From: Streptomyces rishiriensis
GTDB lineage: Bacteria > Actinomycetota > Actinomycetes > Streptomycetales > Streptomycetaceae
Assembly: GCF_030815485.1 (NCBI RefSeq)
Contig: NZ_JAUSWV010000002.1
Coordinates: 5,332,001 to 5,396,000 of the forward strand
Direction of reading: 5' to 3'
Length of the DNA: 64,000 bases
Of this stretch, positions 43,103 to 51,700 are shown piece by piece. The translations under genes and the position numbers were made by a program. The notes beneath the pieces are model-generated. The model saw only the letters and a list, made by a program, of their open reading frames with translations. It searched no databases and was not told the origin of the DNA. Each line of letters starts with the position of its first letter. Within the stretch, counting starts at the first letter, position 1.

Positions 43103-45163
43103 ATGAGTCGTCGCTCTACTGGTTCTGTCGGCGTCTGGGCTGAGATGCAACGGCAGCAGCAGCGTCAGCTGGAAGCTGAAGCCAGACGGCGGAGACAGCA
43201 GGAACAGCAAGCGCGGGCCTACCAGCGGCGAGCTGCCCAGAACCACCGTGAGTACCGGCAGGCGGAGGCTCTGAGGCGCACGGAGGAACTGGACGCGCAG
43301 GTTGGGTCGTTGCAAGGTCTTCTTGCCTCCGGCTGTCAGGCTCCAGCCTTCAGAGCTGCCTCTCTCATGCGAGCCGAGGATGTCCAGCCCTTCGCTCCGG
43401 GACCCTTGGCGCAGCCGGTGCCCATGCCGGATTTCAATCACTACCAGACGCAGAGCGGCTGGACTGCGAGTCGCAGGGCCCAGGCGCAGGCCGAAGCACG
43501 AGCGCGTTTCGAGCGTGACTGGCAGGCTGCCCAGGCCGCGGAGACTCAGCGGCAGCGACAACTGGCCTCGTACCAGAGGGAGTACCAGCAGTGGGTTGAT
43601 GCCCAGTTGGCTGATGTACGGCGGCACAACGCCGGCGTCGGCGCGATAATTGAAGGCGTAAGGCGCCGGGATCCCGATTCCGTGATCGAGTACTTCTCTG
43701 CCGCTCTCTACGCCTCGACGGCATGGCCGGAAGGATTTCCACGGCAGGTGGCAGCCGCCTACGACCCGGCAGCACGGCAGTTGGTGCTGGACTGGGAGTT
43801 GCCCGCCTACGGCATCGTGCCGGAGGTGAAGGCCGTTCGGTACGTGTCCGGGGCCGACCAGGACAAGGAGACTCCTCGCCCGACAGGCCAGCGCCGGGCT
43901 CTGTACAGGGAGGTCCTGGCTCAGTGCATGCTGCTTGTTCTGCACCAGCTTTTCGGTGCGGATGAGCTTGGTGCGCTTGAGTCGGTGGCCTTGAACGGAT
44001 TCGTCGATGGGCATGACCCTACGACGGGTCGACCGGGCCATATCTTCCTCGCAACCGTCATGGCCTCGCGCTCGTCGTTCCGTGACCTGCATCTGGCGCA
44101 GGTGGACGCGGGCAGTTGCCTGGCCGACGCACTGCGCGGGCAGCTCTCGGTGCGACCGGACCAACTCACGCCCGTGCGGCCGAGCCGACGGCCGCAAGAG
44201 GTCGGGAACCGCGTTGTCGCCCACGGCAGCGATGAGGAACCGGACCTGTTCGCGATGGATCCGATCGCCTTCGAGAATCTCGTTGCCGATCTCTTCCGTG
44301 CCATGGGGATGCAGGCGGTGACCACCCAGCGATCCAACGATGGCGGTGTGGACGTCGACGCGCTGGATCCGACGCCGATCCGAGGCGGCAAGATCGTCGT
44401 GCAGGTGAAGCGCTATCGCAGCACGGTGCCGCCCACCGCTGTGCGTGACTTGTACGGAACGGTTCAGGATGCCGGCGCCAACAAGGGCGTCCTCGTGACG
44501 ACGTCGGGATTCGGCCCTGGCTCACACACATTCGCCAACGGCAAGCCGTTGGAACTCGTCTCGGGCGCTGAACTCGTCGATCTGCTGCACCGCCATGGAC
44601 GGCGTGGGCGACTGGGAGAGGGCAGTCGGCAGGTCTCGGCACAGGCGAGGCCGTCCAGGGCAGAGTCCCGGCTGCCCGACGATTACAACGTCTTGGGTAT
44701 GTCGTGGACCGGAAGCGTCGCCTTGGACGTGTGCGCTCTCGTCTGTCGTGGCAGTCAGGTGCTCAGCGACGATCATTTCGTCTTCTTCAACAATCCCCAG
44801 ACGCCGGACGGCTCGGTGCGCGCGCTTCCCGCCAACGCACCTGACAAGGCCGCGATCTGTGTCTCGTTCGACGGGTTGCCCGACGAGGCCGACCGGTTCA
44901 TGCTCGTGGCAGCCATCGACCCAGAGGTCAACCCGGACGCCGACCTCTCCGGCTTCACGGACGCCCGCATCCGCCTGCTCGACCCAGGACTCGCTGAGCT
45001 GGGACAACTTGAAGTCTCCGACGGCCGGCCCCATGAAACTGCCTTGGTACTCGGCTCCTTCCGCCGCCGGTCGAACGGGGACTGGGACTTCGTTCTGGGT
45101 GGCAAGGGCTATACGGGCGGCCTGGAGGAACTGGTGCAGGATTTCGGCATCGAGGTGGCGTAG
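43103..45163 (+). CDS. Coiled-coil / Mrr-type endonuclease / TerD fusion protein
   Basis: 686 residues from ATG 43103, after a GGGGAGGG tract. Residues 10-65 and 120-175 are Gln/Arg/Glu-rich helices, likely coiled coil. Residues 190-345 form an unassigned folded part. Residues 385-495 are an Mrr_cat-type PD-(D/E)xK nuclease: FENLVADLFRAMG with Glu391, NDGGVDVDA with Asp417 and QVK with Lys436, then KGVLVTTSGFGPGSHTFAN. Residues 524-686 are a TerD domain: LPDDYNVLGMSWTG, LDVCALVC, SDDHFVFFNNPQTPDGSVRAL, and VLGSFRRRSNGDWDFVLGGKGYTGGLEELVQDFGIEV. The catalytic triad looks intact. GC is lower than in the neighbours. Likely role: DNA cleavage or sensing in a Ter-linked stress or anti-phage response (inference). 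Confidence 0.87.
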   Translation: MSRRSTGSVGVWAEMQRQQQRQLEAEARRRRQQEQQARAYQRRAAQNHREYRQAEALRRTEELDAQVGSLQGLLASGCQAPAFRAASLMRAEDVQPFAPGPLAQPVPMPDFNHYQTQSGWTASRRAQAQAEARARFERDWQAAQAAETQRQRQLASYQREYQQWVDAQLADVRRHNAGVGAIIEGVRRRDPDSVIEYFSAALYASTAWPEGFPRQVAAAYDPAARQLVLDWELPAYGIVPEVKAVRYVSGADQDKETPRPTGQRRALYREVLAQCMLLVLHQLFGADELGALESVALNGFVDGHDPTTGRPGHIFLATVMASRSSFRDLHLAQVDAGSCLADALRGQLSVRPDQLTPVRPSRRPQEVGNRVVAHGSDEEPDLFAMDPIAFENLVADLFRAMGMQAVTTQRSNDGGVDVDALDPTPIRGGKIVVQVKRYRSTVPPTAVRDLYGTVQDAGANKGVLVTTSGFGPGSHTFANGKPLELVSGAELVDLLHRHGRRGRLGEGSRQVSAQARPSRAESRLPDDYNVLGMSWTGSVALDVCALVCRGSQVLSDDHFVFFNNPQTPDGSVRALPANAPDKAAICVSFDGLPDEADRFMLVAAIDPEVNPDADLSGFTDARIRLLDPGLAELGQLEVSDGRPHETALVLGSFRRRSNGDWDFVLGGKGYTGGLEELVQDFGIEVA

Positions 45164-45680
45164 AGCCCATCTGGGTCCAGAGCGGCTGCGCCGGACGAGG
45201 TCTGTGAACGCGGCTTGATGATCCACGCGTCACCCGGTCCTGCTCTCACCCGGCGGGGAAACGGCCGTCGCGTCCGGCGGGCAGGCCGACTTCCGGTGTA
45301 CGGCGGCCGGTGAACCCGGACTCCGCGTAGGCCGGGACGGTCACGCGTCGGGGTTCCTCCATGGCGTACAGCGTGAGCGGGACCGGGCTGGGTCGGGCCG
45401 GGCTGGGCCGGTGCGGGGAGGCCACTGCTTCTCGACTGCCGTCCGCCGCGACGAACGGCGCGTGCCATGGCAGGTCGGCGGTTCTGCCACTGCGCCCGTA
45501 CGCCTGTACCCCCGCACGCGGTCGAGATCCGTGAGATCGCCGCCGAACTCGGCGTCGTACCCACGCCGAGTTGAGTATGCGCGCTCATGCCCGGGAGGGA
45601 CGTGCGCGGCGAGTATCGGTGAAGCGGCGCAGTCGAAGAGCGTCGGCCCCGTCCACTCGAAGTCAGTTGCGGAGAATCCC
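45164..45680. other. Long gap with possible degraded coding remnants
   Basis: 517 bases without a convincing gene. On the minus strand a short frame around 45239-45360 (MEEPRRVTVPAYAESGFTG) and another at 45341-45682 have semi-plausible composition but no recognised domain or ribosome site. The region flanks the fusion gene and may be a junction of acquired DNA. The ribosome site of the next gene (GGAGAA, 45671-45676) is at its end. Confidence 0.4.
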
Positions 45681-46133
45681 ATGTCCCGTCGTATCGCCCT
45701 TTCCATTGCCGCCGGTGCAGTCGTCCTCGCCGGTGCCGGTGCCTTCGCTCTCGCCTACGCCGGGGAGCAGCCTCCGGCACTCGCGGACAGTACGGCCCGC
45801 TACACGGCTCCCGACGGCGACCGCGACGGCTCGTTGACCTTCGTCACCGACGTCACGGCGGGCTCCGGGGTGAAGAGCGTGAAGGTGCTGGCGTGGCCGC
45901 AGAACTCGTCCTTCGCCAAGGAGAAGCTGACCAAGAAGGACATGGCCGCCGCGGAGACGGCCGTCTGCACGTCCTCCGACGATGACACCGTGCGCTGCAC
46001 CTACACCGTCAAGGTCACCGGTCCCGACGCCGAGTCGTCCCCGCGCGGAATCTGGCACATCGCCGTCCTGGCCACCGCGAAGGACGGCACCACCACCCTG
46101 AACCCCGAGGCGGCGGACTTCTCCGTCCGCTGA
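45681..46133 (+). CDS. Small exported protein, DUF5707-like
   Basis: 150 residues from ATG 45681 with GGAGAA 4 bases upstream. A signal peptide (RRIALSIAAGAVVLAGAGAFALAYA) is followed by a beta-rich domain (TARYTAPDGDRDGSLTFVTDVTAGSGVKSVKVLAWP) with two Cys (AVCTSSDDDTVRCTYTV) that could pair. The layout resembles DUF5707 proteins common in Streptomyces; the family call is from memory. Standalone gene. Confidence 0.75.
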   Translation: MSRRIALSIAAGAVVLAGAGAFALAYAGEQPPALADSTARYTAPDGDRDGSLTFVTDVTAGSGVKSVKVLAWPQNSSFAKEKLTKKDMAAAETAVCTSSDDDTVRCTYTVKVTGPDAESSPRGIWHIAVLATAKDGTTTLNPEAADFSVR

Positions 46134-46264
46134 GCCGTGCGCACACGAGACGGAGCACGGTGGGCGGCCTGCGAGTGGGCTGTACGCGCGATCGACCGGA
46201 AGCGGAGCGTGTAGCCACGGCAGACACCGTCGCGCTGGGCCGTTGCACGGCGCAGAGGTGCGGT

Positions 46265-47377
46265 CTAGGACGGGGCGGTAGCGCCGGTGTCCGGCGCGTC
46301 GGTCTCCGGTGGGGTCGGTTCCCTGAGCTGCTCGCGCCCGTAGTTCCAGACCACCGCGATCAGCGCGGCGATCGGCACCGCGAGCAGACTGCCCACGACG
46401 CCGGCCAGGCTCCCGCCCAACGTCACCGCCAGCAGGATCACCGCAGCGTGGAGGCCGAGCCCACGACTTTGGATCATCGGCTGGAACACGTTTCCCTCGA
46501 GCTGCTGCACCACGACGATGATGGCCAGCACGATCAGCGCGTCCGTCAGGCCGTTGGAGACCAGCGCGATGAGAACCGCGACGAAACCGGCGAACAGGGC
46601 GCCGACGATCGGGACGAACGCGGAGACGAAGGTCAGCACCGCCAGCGGGAGCACCAGCGGTACCCCCACGATCCACAGGCCCAGGCCGATCAGGACGGCG
46701 TCGAGCAGGCCGACGGCCGCCTGAGAACGCACGAACGCTCCCAGGGTGTCCCAGCTGCGCGCGGCTACGGCCGGGACGTCGGTGGCGAGCCGACCGGGCA
46801 GCTGCTGGGCAAGCCACGGCAGGAACCGAGGGCCGTCCTTGAGGAAGAAGAACATCAGGAACAGGGCCAGGACGGCGGTGACCAAGCCGTTCACCACGGT
46901 GCTCACTCCCGTGACGACAGCGCCGACCATGCTGCCGAGGCCGTCCTGCGCGCGGGAGACCGCGGTGTCGAAGGCCTTGTTGATCTGGGCGTCACCGATG
47001 TTCAACGGCGGCCCGGCGGCCCACTCGCGCAACTTTTGGATGCCGTCGACCACGCCGTCGGTCAGGTCGCCGGACTGCGAGGCCACCGGTACCGCGATCA
47101 GCGCCACGACGCCCATGGCGACCAGGAGGAACAGCACGGTCACGACCGATGCGGCGAGGGCGGGCTGCCAGCCGCGACGACGCAGGAACCGGGTCGGTGG
47201 CCAGGTCAGCGTGGTCAGGAGCAGGCCGACCACGAGCGGCCAGACGACCGACCACATCCGCCCCAGGATCCACAGAGTCACCGCGAGCATCAGCAGAATG
47301 ATCAGCAACTCGGCGGAGGCACGCGCCGTCGTGCGGAGCGCGGCGCGGGCTCTTGTAGGGCTCAACGAGACAGTCAC
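46265..47377 (-). CDS. AI-2E family transporter (PerM/YdiK-like)
   Basis: 370 residues from GTG 47377. Eight or so membrane helices: two N-terminal pairs (about 22-60 and 75-100), a soluble segment (about 105-150), then about 155-185, 215-235 and 245-345. Family signature segments include FFFLKDGPRFLPWLAQQLP, PLAVLTFVSAFVPIVGALFAGFVAVLIALVSNG and the late QQLEGNVFQPMIQSRGLGLHAAVILLAVTLGG. These are the AI-2E transporter superfamily motifs. The substrate is not visible; many members are efflux or sodium/proton antiporters. Single gene. Confidence 0.9.
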   Translation of the reverse strand: MTVSLSPTRARAALRTTARASAELLIILLMLAVTLWILGRMWSVVWPLVVGLLLTTLTWPPTRFLRRRGWQPALAASVVTVLFLLVAMGVVALIAVPVASQSGDLTDGVVDGIQKLREWAAGPPLNIGDAQINKAFDTAVSRAQDGLGSMVGAVVTGVSTVVNGLVTAVLALFLMFFFLKDGPRFLPWLAQQLPGRLATDVPAVAARSWDTLGAFVRSQAAVGLLDAVLIGLGLWIVGVPLVLPLAVLTFVSAFVPIVGALFAGFVAVLIALVSNGLTDALIVLAIIVVVQQLEGNVFQPMIQSRGLGLHAAVILLAVTLGGSLAGVVGSLLAVPIAALIAVVWNYGREQLREPTPPETDAPDTGATAPS

Positions 47378-47688
47378 GGGTGCACCCTATGGGTACGCAA
47401 GTCATACCGGAATCGCTGCTCACGGTGGACGGATCCCGGCGCACGAGCGACGCCGCGTCGGAGGCGAACTCCCGCCTCCGCGCGGGCTGCTCGGCTGCCG
47501 ACTCCGGGGCACGCACGACGCCGTCGGGCAGGACACCCCCAGCGTCCCCGGGACGGACAGCCGCGCACACTGGTCGGCGGACACCCGCGCACACTGGCCG
47601 ACGGATTCCGCAGCCCGCCCCGGATCCTCGGCCCGGCTGCTGTCTACCTCAGCTCCGACCCGGATCCTCGGCCCGGCTGCTGTCTGGC
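47378..47688. other. Gap with duplicated segments
   Basis: 311 bases without a gene. It contains a roughly 24-bp imperfect tandem around CGCGCACACTGG (about 47562-47605), then a 27-bp perfect direct repeat. Confidence 0.6.
47619..47685. repeat. 27-bp perfect direct repeat with 40-bp period
   Basis: Identical 27-base segments (starting CCCGGATCCTCGG, ending GCTGTCT) at 47619-47645 and 47659-47685. The second copy ends three bases before the stop codon of the following minus-strand gene. Confidence 0.85.
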
Positions 47689-48807
47689 TCAGTGCGGCAG
47701 GGTTGCCGGGCTGCCGCCGTTCGCCTCGTAGCCCGCCACCGCCAGGGCCCGGTAGACGGCGAACTCACCGGCCGGGTCGGGGGAGAGGGTCCAGGGGAGG
47801 GCGCCCACATGGCCGTCCACGTGTATGAGCTGGCTCATCGCCTCCGACCAGCGCTCGGCGCGCACCAGGAAGAAGATCAGCAGATGACGGACGTGCGCCA
47901 GCATCGGGTCGTCGGGACGGGCCGCGTGCACCGCGAACAGCGCGCCGTGCATCGCCTTCGTCACGACCTCGCTCTGGTAGAAGCTGCTGACCAGGTTCAC
48001 CTCGGGGAGGTGCTCGAAGACCGCGAACAGCGGCATGGCGGCGAGGAGGGAACCCTGGGGGGCTCTCGCGGCCGCCGCCTCCGCGAACGAGTTCGCCAGT
48101 TCGCGCGAGCCGTGCCACTTCTCGCACCAGTAGTGCAGAGCCGCCAGATGCGCGCCCATGTGCGCCGGGGCGCGGTCGAGGATCTTCAGCCAGACCTCTT
48201 CGAACTCCTTCTGCGTGTACTGGAGGCCGCGGGCCACCGACAACTCGACGATGTACGGGATCGGGTCACCGGGGGCGAGCAGCGCCGCCTGACCGCAGGC
48301 GTCCTTCGCCTCCTCCATGATGATCCGGAAGTCGTCCGTGCCCCGCGTCGACGTCCGCCACGCCTGCTGCACCAGGAACTCGGCGTGCACCGCCGCGCCG
48401 CCCGCGTCCTTCGGCGCCTCCGTGCGCCACACCCGCAGCCACTGTCCGCCCGGCGTCTCGCTGACCCCGCCCGGCCGCTGCTGGAGCTCCAGCGCCGCCG
48501 CGCCCGCGAAGGCCTGCACGCGCTGCCAGCGCAGCTCGCCGTCCGTCTCCGTGCCCGCCAGCAGCTGCTGCGCGGCCCGGTAGTCCTGTGTGTGCTGCAC
48601 CACGTCCAGGACGTCCAGCAGGTCCTGGTCGGGGCCGGGCATACGGATGTCCAGTTCCTCCGTGCGCACGAACCCGTAGGTCTCGGGGTCCGCGGCGTCA
48701 GGGTGGCCCGCCGGGACCTGCTCGATCATGCCGCGCCTGCGCCGCAGGTACGGCAGCAGCACGAAGCCGACCATGAGCAGCGCCATCAGGACGAACAGAA
48801 TCTCCAT
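47689..48807 (-). CDS. Membrane-anchored TPR-like protein of unknown function
   Basis: 372 residues. One N-terminal helix (MEILFVLMALLMVGFVLLPYL) with a basic stop RRRR anchors a large soluble, alpha-helical domain that looks like degenerate tetratricopeptide arrays (YRAAQQLLAG, AHMGAHLAALHYWCEKWHGS, AERWSEAMSQLIHV). I cannot name the family. It is conserved next to metB in streptomycetes, as I recall. It is divergent from metB with 153 bases between. Confidence 0.78.
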   Translation of the reverse strand: MEILFVLMALLMVGFVLLPYLRRRRGMIEQVPAGHPDAADPETYGFVRTEELDIRMPGPDQDLLDVLDVVQHTQDYRAAQQLLAGTETDGELRWQRVQAFAGAAALELQQRPGGVSETPGGQWLRVWRTEAPKDAGGAAVHAEFLVQQAWRTSTRGTDDFRIIMEEAKDACGQAALLAPGDPIPYIVELSVARGLQYTQKEFEEVWLKILDRAPAHMGAHLAALHYWCEKWHGSRELANSFAEAAAARAPQGSLLAAMPLFAVFEHLPEVNLVSSFYQSEVVTKAMHGALFAVHAARPDDPMLAHVRHLLIFFLVRAERWSEAMSQLIHVDGHVGALPWTLSPDPAGEFAVYRALAVAGYEANGGSPATLPH

Positions 48808-48960
48808 GTCTCAAGCGAACCAGACCGCGCCGACAATTGGCCAACCCGCCCCCGCACCTGTGGAAAAACCTCCGCGGCGGGCCGTCCGGCACGGTCGGCG
48901 TCCGCCCGCGGCCCGCCGCCGTCCCGCAGGAGGCCCGCGAGCGGACTACGCTCGGTGCTC

Positions 48961-50115
48961 ATGAGCGACAGGCACATCAGTCAGCACTTCGAGACCCTCG
49001 CGATCCACGCGGGCAACACCGCCGATCCCCTCACCGGCGCGGTGGTCCCGCCGATCTACCAGGTCTCGACCTACAAGCAGGACGGCGTCGGCGGTCTGCG
49101 CGGCGGCTACGAGTACAGCCGCAGCGCCAACCCGACCAGGACCGCCCTGGAGGAGAACCTCGCCGCCCTCGAAGGCGGCCGCCGAGGTCTCGCGTTCGCT
49201 TCCGGACTGGCGGCCGAGGACTGCCTGTTGCGTACGCTGCTCAGCCCCGGTGACCACGTGGTGATCCCGAACGACGCCTACGGCGGCACGTTCCGGCTCT
49301 TCGCGAAGGTGGTCGCCCGCTGGGGTGTGCAGTGGTCGGTCGCCGACACCGGCGACGCCGCCGCCGTGCGGGCCGCGATCACCCCGAAGACCAAGGCGGT
49401 ATGGGTGGAGACCCCCTCCAACCCGCTCCTCGGCATCACCGACATCGCCGCCGTCGCCCAGGTCGCCCGGGAGGCGGGCGCCCGTCTCGTCGTCGACAAC
49501 ACCTTCGCCACGCCGTACCTCCAGCAGCCCCTGGCACTCGGCGCGGACGTCGTGGTGCACTCCCTGACCAAGTACATGGGCGGGCACTCGGACGTCGTCG
49601 GCGGCGCGCTGGTCACCGGTGACGCGGAGCTGGGCGAGGAGCTGGCCTACCACCAGAACGCGATGGGCGCGGTCGCCGGGCCCTTCGACTCGTGGCTGGT
49701 GCTGCGCGGCGCCAAGACGCTGTCGGTGCGCATGGACCGGCACAGTGAGAACGCCACCAAGGTCGCCGACATGCTCACCCGGCACGCGCGCGTGACGAAC
49801 GTGCTGTACCCGGGTCTGCCGGACCACCCCGGTCACGAGGTCGCGGCCAAGCAGATGCGGGCGTTCGGCGGCATGATCTCCTTCCAGGTCGCCGGGGGCG
49901 AGGAGGCGGCCGTCGAGGTGTGCAACCGCGCCAAGGTGTTCACCCTCGGCGAGTCGCTGGGCGGCGTCGAGTCCCTCATCGAGCACCCGGGCCGCATGAC
50001 GCACGCGTCCGTGGTCGGCTCGGCGCTGGAGGTTCCCGGTGACCTCGTCCGGCTCTCCGTCGGCATCGAGAACATCGACGATCTCCTCGCCGACCTTCAG
50101 CAGGCTCTCGGCTAG
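48961..50115 (+). CDS. metB: Cystathionine gamma-synthase/lyase (PLP)
   Basis: 384 residues of the Cys/Met metabolism PLP family. The PLP lysine is Lys204 in VVHSLTKYMGGHSDVVGG. Other marks: YEYSRSANPTR with the phosphate-binding Tyr/Arg, FASGLAAEDCL, ETPSNPLLGITDI, VVDNTFATPYLQQPL and SLGGVESLIEHPGRMTHAS. It makes cystathionine from O-succinyl- or O-acetylhomoserine and cysteine, or cleaves it. Sequence alone does not separate synthase from lyase. Monocistronic, convergent with the small membrane protein gene. Confidence 0.93.
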   Translation: MSDRHISQHFETLAIHAGNTADPLTGAVVPPIYQVSTYKQDGVGGLRGGYEYSRSANPTRTALEENLAALEGGRRGLAFASGLAAEDCLLRTLLSPGDHVVIPNDAYGGTFRLFAKVVARWGVQWSVADTGDAAAVRAAITPKTKAVWVETPSNPLLGITDIAAVAQVAREAGARLVVDNTFATPYLQQPLALGADVVVHSLTKYMGGHSDVVGGALVTGDAELGEELAYHQNAMGAVAGPFDSWLVLRGAKTLSVRMDRHSENATKVADMLTRHARVTNVLYPGLPDHPGHEVAAKQMRAFGGMISFQVAGGEEAAVEVCNRAKVFTLGESLGGVESLIEHPGRMTHASVVGSALEVPGDLVRLSVGIENIDDLLADLQQALG

Positions 50116-50136
50116 GAACCGGCGGTCGGCCTCCGG

Positions 50137-50385
50137 TCACCAGCCGCTGACGGGTGGAGTCGTCTGAGACGGCGGCTCCACCCATGGCTGGGCCACCACC
50201 GCCCAGACGGTGAAGGCCACCGTGGCGGCGCACAGCAGCAGCCACAGCAGCCGCCGGGCGGCCGTCCGGCGGCGCAGTATCCGGCCGCCCCGGCGTACGA
50301 CGTCCGCGTGGAGTTCCGGCGGCACGTGCGGCGCGGTCCGCTCCATGATCTGCCGTACGGCGGCCTCCCGCTCGGGCCGGTTCAC
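50137..50385 (-). CDS. Small single-pass membrane protein paired with the sigma-like gene
   Basis: 82 residues from GTG 50385. A cytoplasmic N-terminal half of about 45 residues (REAAVRQIMERTAPHVPPELHADVVRRGGRILRRR) precedes one helix (about 46-66) and a short outer tail. Its start codon overlaps the stop of the sigma-region-4 gene by four bases (GTGA), so they are translationally coupled. Topology and pairing are reminiscent of minimal anti-sigma partners, but there is no zinc motif. The function is unknown. Confidence 0.75.
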   Translation of the reverse strand: MNRPEREAAVRQIMERTAPHVPPELHADVVRRGGRILRRRTAARRLLWLLLCAATVAFTVWAVVAQPWVEPPSQTTPPVSGW

Positions 50386-50894
50386 GACGCCGCCGCCTTC
50401 GCCCGGCGCACGGCGGGCGCCGGACCCCGCGGCGGATGCAGAAGCGTCGCCGTCGCCCGGTCGCAGACCGTGCGGATCCGCTCGGTCGGCAGGCCGAGCA
50501 GCGCCGCCACCTGCTCTTCCGCGACACCCTCGTAGAGCCTCAGGACCAGGACGAGACGCTCCTGGGGGGTGAGCCGTGCCAGCGGGCCGACGGCGGGAAG
50601 CGGCCGGCCGCGGCCCAGCGGCAGGGCGGCGTACCGGTGCCAGGCGCCATGGGCGAAGCGGGTGGCCAGATACTCACGGGCCCGGTTGTAGGGGTCCTCG
50701 CCGTGCAGCCGGTCCCAGCAGGCGTACGTGTGTGCGAGTGCCTGGGTCAGCAGGCGCCGCGCGCGCGGGTTGTCGGCCGGGGCCTCCGCCGTGAGCAGTG
50801 TGGCGGCCTGCAGCAACCGCCCGCCCGCTCCGGCGACGAACGCCGCGAACTCCCGTGCCCGGCGCGCTTCCTGGGCCGTACGCCGCTCTCGCAC
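50382..50894 (-). CDS. Sigma-factor-like protein with region 4 helix-turn-helix
   Basis: 170 residues from GTG 50894. The C-terminal half resembles sigma-70 region 4: LARLTPQERLVLVLRLYEGVAEEQVAALLGLPTERIRTVCDRATATLL. The N-terminal half (about 10-95) is helical and would correspond to a diverged region 2 (RRLLTQALAHTYACWDRLHGEDPYNRAREYLATRF) but lacks the usual -10-binding motif. It could be an atypical ECF-like sigma factor or a transcription factor derived from one. It is coupled to the 82-residue membrane protein. Confidence 0.75.
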   Translation of the reverse strand: MRERRTAQEARRAREFAAFVAGAGGRLLQAATLLTAEAPADNPRARRLLTQALAHTYACWDRLHGEDPYNRAREYLATRFAHGAWHRYAALPLGRGRPLPAVGPLARLTPQERLVLVLRLYEGVAEEQVAALLGLPTERIRTVCDRATATLLHPPRGPAPAVRRAKAAAS

Positions 50895-51027
50895 ACCGAG
50901 CCTCCCGCCTGACGGCGTCCCCCTGGAGGGCCATATGCCCCGGTCTCATATGAGGCCAGGGGCGGGCTTTCGGTCAAGAGTCGCGCACGGGCGCCCGGAA
51001 GTCGCCGCACGCGCGCGTGTCACCGGT

Positions 51028-51555
51028 TCAGGAAGCGGCCGACGACGGCTCCGCGCCCGGTACGCCCTGCGCCGTCATCCGGGTGGACAGCGCGGTGTTG
51101 AAACGGGTGAGGAGCTCGCAGAACGACTCGCGCTCCTCCGGCGCCCAGTCGTCCGTCAACTCGGCCATCAACTGGCGCCGCGAGGACCGTACTTCCTCCA
51201 GCCGGGACTGCCCGCGCGGGGACAGCTGGAGCACCACGGCCCGTCCGTCCTCGGGATGCGAGGTCCGCTTGACCAGGCCGGTGTCGACGAGCGGAGCCAC
51301 CTGGCGGGTGACGGTGGACGAGTCGATGCCCATGCTCGCGGCGAGCGCCTTGACGCCCATCGGGCCTTCCTTGTCGAGGCGGTTGAGCAGCAGGTACGCG
51401 GCGCGGTCCATGGAGTTGCGCACCTGCCCGACGCCGCCGAGCCGGGTCTGTTCGGCACGGCGGGCGAACACCGCGACCTCGTGCTGCAAGGTGTCGAGAA
51501 GACCGGTGTCACCGACGGTCGTCATGTCCATCGACATTTCAGGTGTTGTGGGCAT
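51028..51555 (-). CDS. MarR-family transcriptional regulator
   Basis: 175 residues. Winged helix with VRNSMDRAAYLLLNRLDKEGPMGVKALAASMGIDSSTVTRQVAPLVDTGLVKRTSHPEDGRAVVLQLSPRG: recognition helix near 78-92 and the wing D-x-R motif in PEDGRAV. It is divergent from ilvA with a 145-base gap, so it may sense a metabolite that acts on that promoter; no palindrome stands out there. GTG and ATG alternatives exist, but ATG 51555 gives a typical length. Confidence 0.9.
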   Translation of the reverse strand: MPTTPEMSMDMTTVGDTGLLDTLQHEVAVFARRAEQTRLGGVGQVRNSMDRAAYLLLNRLDKEGPMGVKALAASMGIDSSTVTRQVAPLVDTGLVKRTSHPEDGRAVVLQLSPRGQSRLEEVRSSRRQLMAELTDDWAPEERESFCELLTRFNTALSTRMTAQGVPGAEPSSAAS

Positions 51556-51700
51556 GGCCGGGGGCTCACTTCATGAAGGGGCTGCTGGAATGGGGGACAG
51601 AGTACGCGGCTGGAAGGCGGGTCGTACCGACGCTGCGGAAACCGGTCTCGGAGGTTGGTCACAGCGGTCGTGGGCGCCTGTGAACTGCGATGCTGGAGTC

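Noticed and set aside
45341..45706. 121-residue minus-strand frame starting near MGFSATDFEW
   Set aside because: No ribosome site, overlaps the start of the exported DUF5707-type gene on the other strand, and the C-terminal part is low-complexity. Kept only as a possible remnant in the gap description.
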